In this document: in pieces, positions 24,241-34,189 of the stretch
Layout of the letters: every line of letters begins with the position of its first letter
How positions within the stretch are numbered: the stretch's first letter is position 1
NCBI GenBank assembly: GCA_051453625.1
Contig: JBOZIK010000001.1
Span: 240,831,371 to 240,895,370 of the forward strand
DNA length: 64,000 bases
Origin: Welwitschia mirabilis
Lineage: Eukaryota; Gnetophyta; Gnetopsida; Welwitschiales
Direction: 5' to 3'
The notes under the pieces: generated by a model
Told to the model about the DNA's origin: nothing
Databases searched by the model: none
Seen by the model: the letters and a program-made list of their open reading frames with translations, nothing else
Position numbers and translations under genes: made by a program

Positions 24241-25600
24241 TTATTAGATATTATCATATTATTATTTACACCCACTAGTCAAACTTGGAAAGGAAGGATT
24301 GAGGAACCTAAATTACTTGTAGAAACTTGAGTCTTACCGTTAGTCCCTTGTTATAAATACCTGAGTCTCCTAGTCATTAAAGTCATAGACACATACCTTG
24401 TGAATTATGATTGTGTGGAGCTTGAATACAACTAGGAGTACTTTGGGTTTTAGCTAAAAATAGGTGTGGTCCATAAACGTCTTTTGTAAATACTTGTATG
24501 GTTTTAATCTCTTGTATTCTTGCATGGCTTGAGTTTTTCTTTTATGTATTATATAATTCTTGCTGAACCTTGTGCATCTCATATGAATGTAATATTTCTT
24601 GTATTGTCATTTATGTGCTAAACTATTTATAAAACCTTAAGGTCATCCAATAATATCTATGAGAGTCTTCCAGGAGTTTGTAGAGTTGATGTTTTATGTT
24701 AGCCAATTATGAGAACTTTGTGAATTCTAAGCTATCTTGTTGTTAACTTTTTAGTGGTTGAGTCTTGTTAACTAGCTCTTTTGTAAGCAATACACATGAT
24801 TATCTTATTGACCACTAACCAATGTTGTGTTATTAAAATATGAAAATTAAAACTAGCTAAGGTAACCATCTGTATGGACTCCAAAGAGTGTGACTCTTTG
24901 TTGGGAGTCCCAAGGCATTAGGACTAGACGGTCAGAGCAAAAAAGGGAGATATGTGCATAACTTATGTTATTAATACCCCTTCTAGCATGGTGCATCTAA
25001 ATTACTAGAACATGTATTAAGGAATAACAGTAAGAAGTTAACATAAATTCATGAGAGGTCTTGGTCCTATCTCCTTGTAATGTAGCCCTTACATTAGTTT
25101 GGAACCCTTTTTCTTACCTATTCCTTGTCGTGGGCCACATTGAGAACTATGATGGAATACAATTCTCATACCATCTGTGCATGTGTAGGAGCCAATGCAA
25201 GTGAGGATGTAGGAAAGGAATGATGGTTGCATGGATCTGGGTGTTGCCTGTTTGTTTAAATTAGTTTTTGCAATTGCATATTTTCCAAGGTGTATTTCGA
25301 TGAGGCATACATTTATTAGTTGTTATGCTATAGTTGAATACAATGAAATAATTCTCCTTTTCCTTGAAGAATATAGTTATTGTGTGAATTTTCATGTATG
25401 AAATTTAATCCTTGCTTCTTGAATTCTCTCTCTTTTCTTTGGAATGAGATGTTTGTTCTTTCATCAATTATGGTAAATTATACATTGTCAATTTATCGTC
25501 TTGAAAAAGTAAATTGCTTGGACATAATGATTAGTATTACCTTGCTACGTATAAGTTTTCAGTTTATATTGAGTATTAAATATCTTCCTCCATTGTTAAC
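24240..25600 (+). repeat. Unassigned repeat, LTR-like features
   Basis: Somewhat less AT-rich than its surroundings. It has a TATAAATA box at 24352 and a GGACTCCAAAGAGTG...CTCTTTG...GGAGTCC arrangement at 24877-24909 that can fold on itself. This is suggestive of an LTR, but no second copy, primer site or protein motif is present. It may be an insertion into the leader of element D. Confidence 0.3.
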
Positions 25601-25607
25601 TCAAACA

Positions 25608-25672
25608 GAGCTGTAATTCAATGGTTAACTTAACTGAAAGTCAAGTAAGGGTCAAGAGTTCAATTAAATCAT
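25608..25672 (+). repeat. SINE-like tRNA-derived head 1
   Basis: TAATTCAATGG at 25614-25624 resembles a Pol III A box (TRGYNNARNGG, with C-to-T change). GAGTTCAATT at 25656-25665 resembles a B box (GGTTCGANTCC). Spacing is about 32 bases between boxes. The AGTCAAGTAAGGGTCAAGAGTT arrangement is typical of plant SINE heads. No clear 3' end or target duplication was found. Confidence 0.4.
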
Positions 25673-25704
25673 TAATTCAAATTATGATTGAAACCATAAT
25701 TTCT

Positions 25705-26108
25705 CAGGCGACGCAGTTCTCCCCTCTTTCTGCACCTTTCTCCCTTCCCTGTGCATTAACAAAAATTTGCGTGCCGCGCATGAGGTCGCCGCCCTTCCCC
25801 CATCTGCGTGAAGTCTACTGTTGTTAATATGCCCCCTGCTAGCTGCTCCGCATTCCGTGGTAGAGCCTCGGTGTCAGTCATTGTCCTTCTCCATTGGTGA
25901 TCTGTGCTGTGCCAGCCGCTTCCCCCCTGCGCAAAAATGCTACTTCCTCCCCTCAGCCTGGCAGACTTCGCCCATCACCCTTCTTCTTATCGAGTTACGA
26001 TTTGGTCTTCATCTTGTTCTAACACACCTCTTGCATCTGTCCCTACTCTCCTTTCACGCAGCTGCCTCTGCTTCTGCCTCGTAGAAGCGGGTCCACCTCT
26101 ATCCATGT
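25705..26108. other. GC-rich, CG-retaining island 1
   Basis: About 400 bases rich in C and G with many CG dinucleotides (GGCGACGC, GTGCCGCGC, GTCGCCGCCC, TCGCCC), in sharp contrast to the flanks, where CG is rare. Three overlapping open frames of 68-87 codons reflect this composition. None has a recognisable domain, so I do not call a gene. It lies between two SINE-like heads inside element D. It could be a younger insertion or a former unmethylated promoter piece. Confidence 0.6.
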
Positions 26109-26203
26109 AATCTATCTTTCCAATGAATTTCTTTCAAGAAAATTTAGGATTACTCATGAAAAATAAATGTGTCATTTATTAAAAACAAATTAGAAATAGA
26201 TGT

Positions 26204-26272
26204 GTATGGTAGTTGAGATGGATATTCTATAAAATTAGGAAAAGGTAAGTCATAAGTTTGAATCCCTCTCAT
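26204..26272 (+). repeat. SINE-like tRNA-derived head 2
   Basis: TGGTAGTTGAGATGG at 26207-26221 resembles an A box and AGTTTGAATCCC at 26254-26265 a B box (GGTTCGAATCC, with transitions). The spacing fits a tRNA-like Pol III promoter. It is the best of the three heads in this window. No second copy of a body was identified. Confidence 0.5.
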
Positions 26273-26990
26273 AACAAGCGTTTAACTAATATTATTTTTA
26301 GAATTCACAATTATTTTCTCCTACATCTATACTGATAAATTTAAATCTAGCACTAAGTGATTAATAAGGGTGATTCAACCATAAATTAAATTATAAATTA
26401 TAACATAGCATACTTGCAGTTTTAACAATGCTAATGCACCCAACCATGTTGCTAAATATGCTAAATATTATTAGTAAGTACAACCAATTCCTATCCCTAG
26501 CAACATTAAATTAAGCTAGTAAGTATATTATGATTTATTCATGTTATTTTATTAAATATGAATTTTATAATTAAGAGAACATTGGTTAGGTGGACTTATC
26601 TTAGTCTATCATTTTATCTCTTATGCTTAACACAACTTATGAACTTATGTATTCTAGCCAATTATGTTAAAGTCTAGTTGTCAAGATGGTTAGACTACAT
26701 CATAAATTTAACATGCAAAAACTACAATCTAAATTATAACACTTTATTTCTACACGCTGTGTTTAACATGGAAATTTTACTAGTATAAATTTATGAAATC
26801 ATCACATGTTGAATGTTTAAAACTGGATATTATAGTCAATGCCATACTTGACTGGCCTCACTGGCCTTTCTATGATTGAGCCTTTAAAACTTAAATTGAA
26901 TCTTCTGTAATACATTTTAAATCCATTTCACTTGTAAGCTCCCTTTAAAACCAATCTAAGTTATGTTTGCATTGGATATGAGATAACCCA
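26273..26990. other. Non-coding AT-rich DNA inside element D
   Basis: No motif, open frame or repeat pairing was seen. Presumed leader of element D to the left of gag. Confidence 0.35.
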
Positions 26991-28780
26991 GGTCATTTAA
27001 TCAGAATTTTGTCTAATGAAAACATGGAGCCTAATACTGATGATAACAATAAATAGAGATTACCTTTGAGAAATCAACCCCATGAAGAGATTCATGGAGA
27101 ACAACCATTCCAACAATCTAACTTGAATGCCCAATTCATCTTTCAATGTGTTTTTATAAATAACAATGTACCCTTTTTAGATGAACAATTGTTGGAAAAC
27201 CTTCAAGCCTATTACCTTAACTAGTCAGTATCTCAGAACCCTAGTTTAAACATATATCAAAACCAATCTAACTTCCTTAACAATAAAACCCTTGAAGATT
27301 ACGTACAATTCCAGTGATGAGGTACCTCATCTTGCATAGTTCAACATTCCAATAGCACATAGATTAGATCTTAATCCTTTACCACTTAGTTACTTCTCCA
27401 TTTCCATGGCTTAGAATTGGAAGACTTATACCTAAATCTAAAAGAATTCACATGTGTGATATCCATCCTACCTTAGTTTCCTAACATATTAAATGCCCTT
27501 AGATTAATCCTTTTTCCATTCTCAATTAAGGAAAAAGCAAAACCTTAGTTCTATACCCTAAAACCTCTTTCTGTTAGGAGTTGGACTAGCCTAAATAAAG
27601 CCTTAATCTCAAAAGTTTTTCCAAGCAATGGAACAAATGCTCTTAGGCAAGAAATCATGAACTACCAATAAAAAGAAAATAAAACATTCTTACAAACCTT
27701 AGAGAGATATAAGAACCTACTCAAAAAATGTTTCCAACATGGATTTAAACTAGGTAGGGTCATTAGCTTTTCCTTATGAAGGATTATAGTTAAATAACAG
27801 ACAACTGGTAAAAATGATAAGTGGAAATAGCTCTTGAATTCTGCTCTACATAAAACTTGGAATTACCTTAAATCTATAGCTAAAAATCCTAAAAATGGAT
27901 AAAAACCAATTAAATAATCTAGATCCTAGCAATCAGTTAGATCCACTATTATTTTTAGAGTGCTTGATAACTTTGATATCAGTAATAAGATAAACAAACT
28001 ACCAATAAGAGTAGAATTCCCTACCACTCCACCTAAATTTCAACCTCCAAATCCTAAAGTTTGATCTACCATATAAACTTCCATGAAACAGGTAAGTATC
28101 CCTCAATAACTCTCTTCCAAGACATAGTCAATGAATAAATAAATGCCATAGGACACCATTAACAAATTCATTTCAAACACCCATGACATTAAGTGGAGAA
28201 GCCATCTTAATATTTTTGAAAATAGGATAACTCCCCTAATCAAAATCATACTAGTCAATTAAGAAACCTATTTCTATCTTCATCTTTTCATGTTTATTCA
28301 TCAAATCAATACCATATAACTATTACACATCATCTAATCACTAAATCTTGTCATCTAATTCATTGAAATAACCATTAAGAAAATTCATGGAGTCTTAAAA
28401 CTAGACTAATAAACAACATTCTTCCTCCTTGAATAAGCTTGAATAGAACTCTTAGCTTGAATAGAACTTTCAACAATTTTAGCAAACCACCATCCATATT
28501 CTTTCTTCTTTAAACCATAGATAACTTGATATACTTCCTATGAATGCATAACCAAACCTAAGAGGAATTAAAATCATACAAGGATTAGAGCCTAACTAAA
28601 TGAAGAAATTAGGGCCATCCATCTTAGAAGTAGGAAAGAGATAAATAAGAAAACTAAGCAAAACCTAACTGAAGAGGAATCAACACCCAAAAAGAAAAAT
28701 GAGAAGGACAAAATAGTATAGAAATTAGAAAAGCCTATGCCCACTTACTGAAAACCTCCACCTTTCTGGCAACAACTTAA
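26990..28780 (+). pseudogene. Athila/Tat-like gag remnant of element D
   Basis: At 27495-27540 a frame reads LRLIPFPFSIKEKAK, matching the capsid block LRLFPFSLKDKAK. At 27610-27760 the reading VFPSNGTNALRQEIMNYQ and then ERYKNLLKKCFQHGF match FFP...T..LR.EI..F and ERF..LL..CPHHG. A glutamine/asparagine/lysine-rich linker follows to 28780. Stops replace several Gln and Trp codons. The domain order fits the protease that follows. The product would have been the particle-forming Gag. Confidence 0.8.
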
Positions 28781-28789
28781 GAAAGAAAA

Positions 28790-29482
28790 CATTATGAATA
28801 AATAGCTAGAATATTTTTAGATTTTTAAGGAAGCTAAAATTAACATGCTTCTATTACAAGCCACTAAACAAATCTTCTCTTGTGTGAAATTCTTTAAATA
28901 TATATGCATATCTAAGAGGAAACTACATGTTAAGAAAAAAAATCTTTCTAGCTCAACAACCTAGTACAATCATAGAAATCAAATTCTTGCAACATATAAA
29001 TATTGTGGTTGTTTGACAGTAGCCTTCACAATTGGAAATAAGCATCTTAGGCAAGTCTTGTTAGATCTAGAAGCAAGTGTAAACCTTTTATTCCATTCAG
29101 TTTACAAGGAACTTGGCCTAAATAACCTTAAGAAAATAAAATTCCAAGTGAAATTAGTTGATAATTTATAAAGTTATCACTAGAAATTATTGAAGAGATG
29201 ATTGTTCAAGTAGATAATTGCTACTTCCTAGTAGACTTCATTATGTTAGAAATAAATTCAACTAAGCACAATTCCGTTCTTAATATTTTAGGTAGATCCT
29301 TTCTTGCAACATCAAATGCCATTATTAATTGCAAAAATGATCTAATAAAAACTTCATTTAACAACATAATAATGGACTTGACTATTTTCAATATTATTCA
29401 ATTAATAGGGAATATTAATGATATTGACTTTGTTTATGGAGTTTACAATATTAATCCATTTACAATTGAACAAAATGTCTAA
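28790..29482 (+). pseudogene. Gag-protease junction and aspartic protease of element D
   Basis: From 28810 the frame reads FKEAKINMLLLQATKQI, matching the conserved pre-protease helix of Athila/Tat polyproteins. LDLEASVNLLFHSVYKELGL at 29061-29120 is the active-site region, and as in element A the Gly of DLGAS is replaced by Glu. An open stretch of 94 codons (29198-29482) holds VDFIMLEI and ILGRSFLATSNAIINCKND, matching LGRPFLAT...I....G. After its stop no RT entry motif appears. This is one of the best-preserved protein segments in the window. Confidence 0.9.
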
Positions 29483-31530
29483 TTCTCTTATAACCATTTT
29501 AGCGCTTTAAACTCACATTACAAAGAAGTATTATAGAAGTGTAGAAATGCTATAGGTTAGATCACATCTAATTTTAAAAGTTGAGACTCTACTTCCTACA
29601 CTCTACATATCCTTTCAAATTTCTTACACTTATGTTCAAAAATGTCCCATGAAGATGTCATCCATCCTATGTCCTCTTTGGATAACCACAATATTTCTTC
29701 GCCTTTTCTTCTGCATACCATTGAAAAATATCCTTATGGTTACACTTCTTAAAATAAAATAAACTAATTAATACCTAATAATATATTCTTTATCAAGTAT
29801 TATAAACACCATCACCCCTTTAAATCTTTTTGCACACTCAATCCTTTTTTAAACCATCTCATTAAATACATCAATCATCCATTCCTTTCATTCATTCATG
29901 AGTTCATAGGACTTAATAATCCTAGTTAATGGAATTTAATAACTATGCCACTAACAAGTGATCATTTTATTAGTACAAGTTTAGGTAGTAATTAAGTATG
30001 ATTATATTATTTAAGGATATGTTATGCTTATTGTTTTTGAGTTATCTTGTTAAGGTTAGTTTCTGTGAAGGTTTTTGATTTTGAAAAATAGGGATAAAAA
30101 ATGTGGAATCTACTTTCATGCTATACTTTTATTTTCAAAAATTTTATGGGGATAAGATACTTCTTAATTAGATTAATGGGTTAATGCCCTTCTTATGTGC
30201 ATTAAAAAAAAATGATGAATATGAGAAGTATAATTAAAAAAATAATATTTCTTCTTTGAAAGTACATTTTATTTTGATCAAACTTATTGGATTTAGTTAA
30301 TTGCATTGAGGCTATGGACACTCACTAGCAATGCAAACCTAATAATCTACTTATGATATGATCAACTGCATTAGGGCTATGAATACTTATTAGTAATGTA
30401 GATCTAGTGATCTACTTTTGACAAGATCAAATGCATCAAGGTTATAGATGCTTGATGGTAAGGCAACCCTAATTTCTTTAAGAAACAACATGCTTAATTT
30501 TGTTTAAAAAAATTCATAACATTAGATGCTCAATATGATCCAAATCCTTGAAACAAAGGATATGTGCAATAATAGAAAAGATAAGTTATAGAAATAAAAA
30601 CTATGATTTGAAGATTTTCTTGTGTAACATTCATACTTTAGAATTTACTTGCTAATTTTTTAACTTTTATAAATTTACTTAGTGAATAAATTACTTTTTT
30701 GACATTTTGATCCATTAAAATAAACATCAAATTTGCAAAATTTTCAATAAAGTGGCCATTGACCTAGGCCCTTTATCTTTTGTATTCATAATAATTTATG
30801 ATTAATGTTTACTTTCCATCATATTCTACATTTGTTTCACCCATTTGCATGGCCAATTTTACCACTTTGTTTTATGAGATAATACATCTAAAAACATAGT
30901 TTTATTTGTTTTAAAATGATGTTTGGATCCACACCTTAATTCATAATTGATAAAGCCAAGTCATTGATGAAATTGGATAATTCTACAATCCACATCAATC
31001 CTCATTTTTATAAAAACCTATAACTTCCTTTTGATTTCACTACTCCCATAAACTTAGCTCTCTATCTAGCCCATTCTTTAGTCCTTAACTAAACTAGAAG
31101 TGTTGTCTCTACAATTATCTAGTGTTGTTACTTGTTTCCATTGGTGCCATCATCTTTTCATCACGAATCATGTCTAGTTTTTATTCTTAGTCCTCTCTCA
31201 TGTCTATCAGTCCACGACGCAAAGGTTAAGAACATTAAAGTAATTTTTTTCATTTATTTTTCATATTCTTCTCATGAATGTTATTTCCAATTCATTTCTT
31301 AAACCTAAAGTTAAATTATTTTGCTTTATTTCCCCTCCTCTATACCATTCTTCTATTTCTTCTCTATTCTATTGATGATTTTTTAGGGGAAAAAATGAAT
31401 AGAAGACAAGAAACCTTTATTGAAGAAGGAATGTTTGGCTAATTTTTGACATGTTTGCTCCATTCTACTTAGTAAGAATTAAAACTAGAGGATGAAACTA
31501 CTTCCTAAAAAGGACTAATACATTCTACTA
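29483..31530. other. Non-coding region of element D after protease
   Basis: Reverse transcriptase would be expected here in a full element, but no LPV.I, YMDD, FYRRF or RNase H motif is readable on either strand. A small direct repeat is visible at 30300-30470: three segments containing GAT(C)AA.(T)TGCAT(T/C)(A/G)(G/A)GG.TAT(G)GA and then a CTTA(C/T)TAG-like word, near 30296, 30360 and 30425. No gene was seen. Confidence 0.5.
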
Positions 31531-31760
31531 TCCTAAGCAAGTGCTCGAATTCTATAAAAATGCTACATTTGATAATGAAGATCCTTAGGTAATTCATTCT
31601 CATATACACTACACTTTGTTTTTCAATTTCTTAAGTTGATTTGGAGGTTGCTTTAGGGAGTGAAACATTCAAAGAATTTTCCATTTACTCTAATTAAACT
31701 TTAAAATATTATTTTCATGCTTTAGGTGTAGAATATGCATCCAATAAAGAAGGAGATTTA
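31390..31760 (+). pseudogene. Fragment resembling the plant-transposon-protein family
   Basis: A frame reads TFYYPKQVLEFYKNATFDNE at about 31530-31590. It resembles the (L)VREFYANATF(D)NED core of the putative plant transposon protein domain (Pfam PF20167 as I recall it), which is carried by many Athila/Tat-related elements. A further EVALGSETFKEFS stretch follows at 31646. The upstream part is broken by stops. No enzymatic role is known to me for this family. A similar fragment occurs at 58928-59930. Confidence 0.45.
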
Positions 31761-31826
31761 CCTTGTAAGTTTTTACATAAAAACCAACTCACTTTATTTT
31801 TTTTTTTATCATTTGTAATGTCTTAC

Positions 31827-31875
31827 CCACTTCACATATCATAGATGCCTATAGTAGCCACCTGGACCTCATTAT
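31827..31875 (+). repeat. Left copy of 49-bp gap-flanking duplication
   Basis: It matches 31976-32024 at 48 of 49 bases; the difference is G at 31864 versus A at 32013. The two copies sit exactly at the two edges of the N run, which points to overlapping contig ends rather than real repeats. Confidence 0.95.
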
Positions 31876-31975
31876 NNNNNNNNNNNNNNNNNNNNNNNNN
31901 NNNNNNNNNNNNNNNNNNNNNNNNNNNNNNNNNNNNNNNNNNNNNNNNNNNNNNNNNNNNNNNNNNNNNNNNNNN
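31876..31975. other. Assembly gap of exactly 100 N
   Basis: A 100-base N run is the usual placeholder for a gap of unknown size. Because both edges carry the same 49 bases, the true gap may be zero or negative in length. Confidence 0.98.
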
Positions 31976-32024
31976 CCACTTCACATATCATAGATGCCTA
32001 TAGTAGCCACCTAGACCTCATTAT
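31976..32024 (+). repeat. Right copy of 49-bp gap-flanking duplication
   Basis: See the left copy at 31827-31875; one mismatch in 49 bases. Confidence 0.95.
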
Positions 32025-33010
32025 AATTATTCCAAAAAATTGATCTTTTGACATACCTAAATTTCTATTTAAAGTCAGCATCAATGATGTAGGACATAAG
32101 AGTAATCTTCCATTGCCCTGTTTGATTTCTGATATTCTCTATAATAGCCTGTGCCACACCTTGAATTGTAAAGGTTGGAAAAGAGCTTACATTAAAACCA
32201 TTACTTTCTAAAAAATAACCTAAGTCTAAAAGTGCAAGAATACAGATTGTATTCTTTTAGGGTAACAACAACAATAGCATAAACAACAATAGTAGTTTGA
32301 GTAAGAAGAATAAATGTAATATGACCCTTCTTTCATTCACATTATTCCTCCATATGTTACTTTCTTTGTACTTCTAATAACATGTTATAAAGACAAAGAG
32401 CTATCGAAAAGAGTTCTCATCCTCGTCCTTCTTCTTCCCCTCATCCTCCACATTCTTTTTCTTCTTCTTCTAGTGAGACAATTTGTGAATAAGTGCCATG
32501 AGAAAATAAGACTTGAATTGGCAAATCCTAGAGGAAAATGAAAAACACTACCAAATGCCAAAATAAAATATTTTATAAATAGTATTAAATGGATGAACAA
32601 TTAGAAAGACTAGTTTCTCATAAATGATCATTTGGTTAAAATTACACTTTTTCTTATATGCATGCTAGTTTAATTTTTGCATTGTATTGTTTTCCTAGTT
32701 TGTAGTGTAATAAAATTCCATTTAATAAAAATGTTTCTCTTTAAAACTTTAACATGTTTCTAAAAGTGGTATTGAATTTTTCTATCATATAAAATTTAAG
32801 GAAAAAGTTCAATTTTGGTTGGGGGTATCACATCCATCTTTTAAATATTTTTTTCGATTGTTATGCCTTATTTTTTACAAATTGGTTAAGAATTTTCAAA
32901 AGTTATATAATTTTAATACTTGAACATTTTTTTCTCTAGAATTTTTCCATGTTAAATAATTCTTACGCATGCTTTTTTCTAATAGTCTAGTAAGAGTCTA
33001 GTTAGGGTTA
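32025..33010. other. 3' non-coding region of element D
   Basis: No gene. There is a CTTCTTC / CCTC-rich low-complexity tract at 32410-32475, which explains the 71-codon minus-strand frame with an Arg-rich tail. The region ends at the LTR start at 33011. Confidence 0.5.
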
Positions 33011-34189
33011 TGTTAACATGTAAAAATTGACATTCAAATCAAGTATATTAGACTAATTTAGCTTAGGAAAGGACATTAAAATATAGGTTTTATCATAAAA
33101 TTTTGTCTTCAACCCTTTTTAATATAATTTGTGAACTTATGTACTATTCCATAACAATTCTAGGTAAAATTTTATTTTATGGATCACATGTTAAAAAATG
33201 AAGCTAATTTAGCTAAAAAAACTAATGCTACCATCTAAGTCACTAATGTTGTTGGTCATTTAGAGTAAAATACTTCAAGAGCTATGTTTTAGAGTTATTG
33301 TGGAAAAGCAATCAATTTTTGTTTATGGGATTAAATAGTTACAACATCAAACTCTAACAAATTGTGTAGTTATCAAAGTGTCAAATTTTCAATTGAAAAT
33401 CTTAAAATTTAAGACCCTAATAGAGAAACTCTAATCCTATTTTTTCTTATAAAAAGAACCAAGTACCCTCATTTATTAGAATCTTTAACTATCTAAAATA
33501 GTTAAAACTATTATACATTAACTATCAACATGGCTTTTTAAGCTCCCCCTTTGGGAATGAGCTAGCTTCAGCTTTGAGAAGTTTGTATCAATTTTACCTT
33601 CTTCCTTCAATCTAATGTAATTACTATTTTTCATGAAATAGTAGTTATTCATCCTTAATTTTGAGTGCAATTAGTATTTTACTTGTAATGGTTAAATGAA
33701 ACTATATTGTTGAGTTCTTTCATTATTGAGTGATTTTTTGAGTTTATTTCTTAGTTATACTTATTTTATTTAATGGATCTTAACTATTGTTATTCCTGCT
33801 TTTCTTGCTTATAAAAGGCTATGAAGGACCAAAGTAACTAAGATTTTCACTAATGATTATGTGATAAATGAGATTATCTCACCATGATCTGAGCCATCAT
33901 AACTTAATAATTTAAGCTTTATTTCATGAATTTATAATATATTATTAGAGTGAAGATTTGTTGTTAGATGTTTCAAGTTAGAACTTTGAAGTTAGCTTAT
34001 TTTCCTAATTTACTATTTAAGTCCAATCTCATTACAATATTGACATTCAATTTGTTTTAAATTTTTACAAGTTAAGATATTTTATGTTACCTCTATTTAA
34101 TTTCTACCTCAATTTATCCTTATGAAAAGAACGACATTGGGACTCTATTAGAATGAGGATCTTAGTTTATATACTGTAAAAGCCAAACA
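33011..34189 (+). repeat. 3' LTR of element D
   Basis: It begins TGTTAACATGTAAAAATT, and TGTTAACA is its own reverse complement. It aligns with 22039-23154 throughout and ends at CCAAACA. TATAAAAAG at 33448 corresponds to the box at 22440. Confidence 0.85.

Larger units (their letters stand above)
22039..34189 (+). mobile_element. Athila/Tat-like element D, lacking RT and integrase
   Basis: Two LTRs of about 1.1 kb (22039-23154 and 33011-34189) flank 9.9 kb that includes a tRNA-Asp-type primer-binding site at 23167, a gag at about 27000-28900 and a protease at 28790-29482. No reverse transcriptase, RNase H or integrase motif is seen between the protease and the 3' LTR. That space holds non-coding sequence, a fragment resembling the plant-transposon-protein family at 31540, and an assembly gap. 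It looks like a non-autonomous or internally deleted derivative. Other repeats are nested within its left half. I could not see a target-site duplication. Confidence 0.75.

Noticed and set aside
25621-26110. Three overlapping plus-strand frames in GC-rich island 1
   Set aside because: Lengths are explained by low stop frequency in GC-rich DNA. No domain, codon pattern or splice context supports a gene.
32385-32600. 71-codon minus-strand frame with Arg-rich tail
   Set aside because: It arises from the CTTCTTC/CCTC low-complexity tract in the 3' region of element D.
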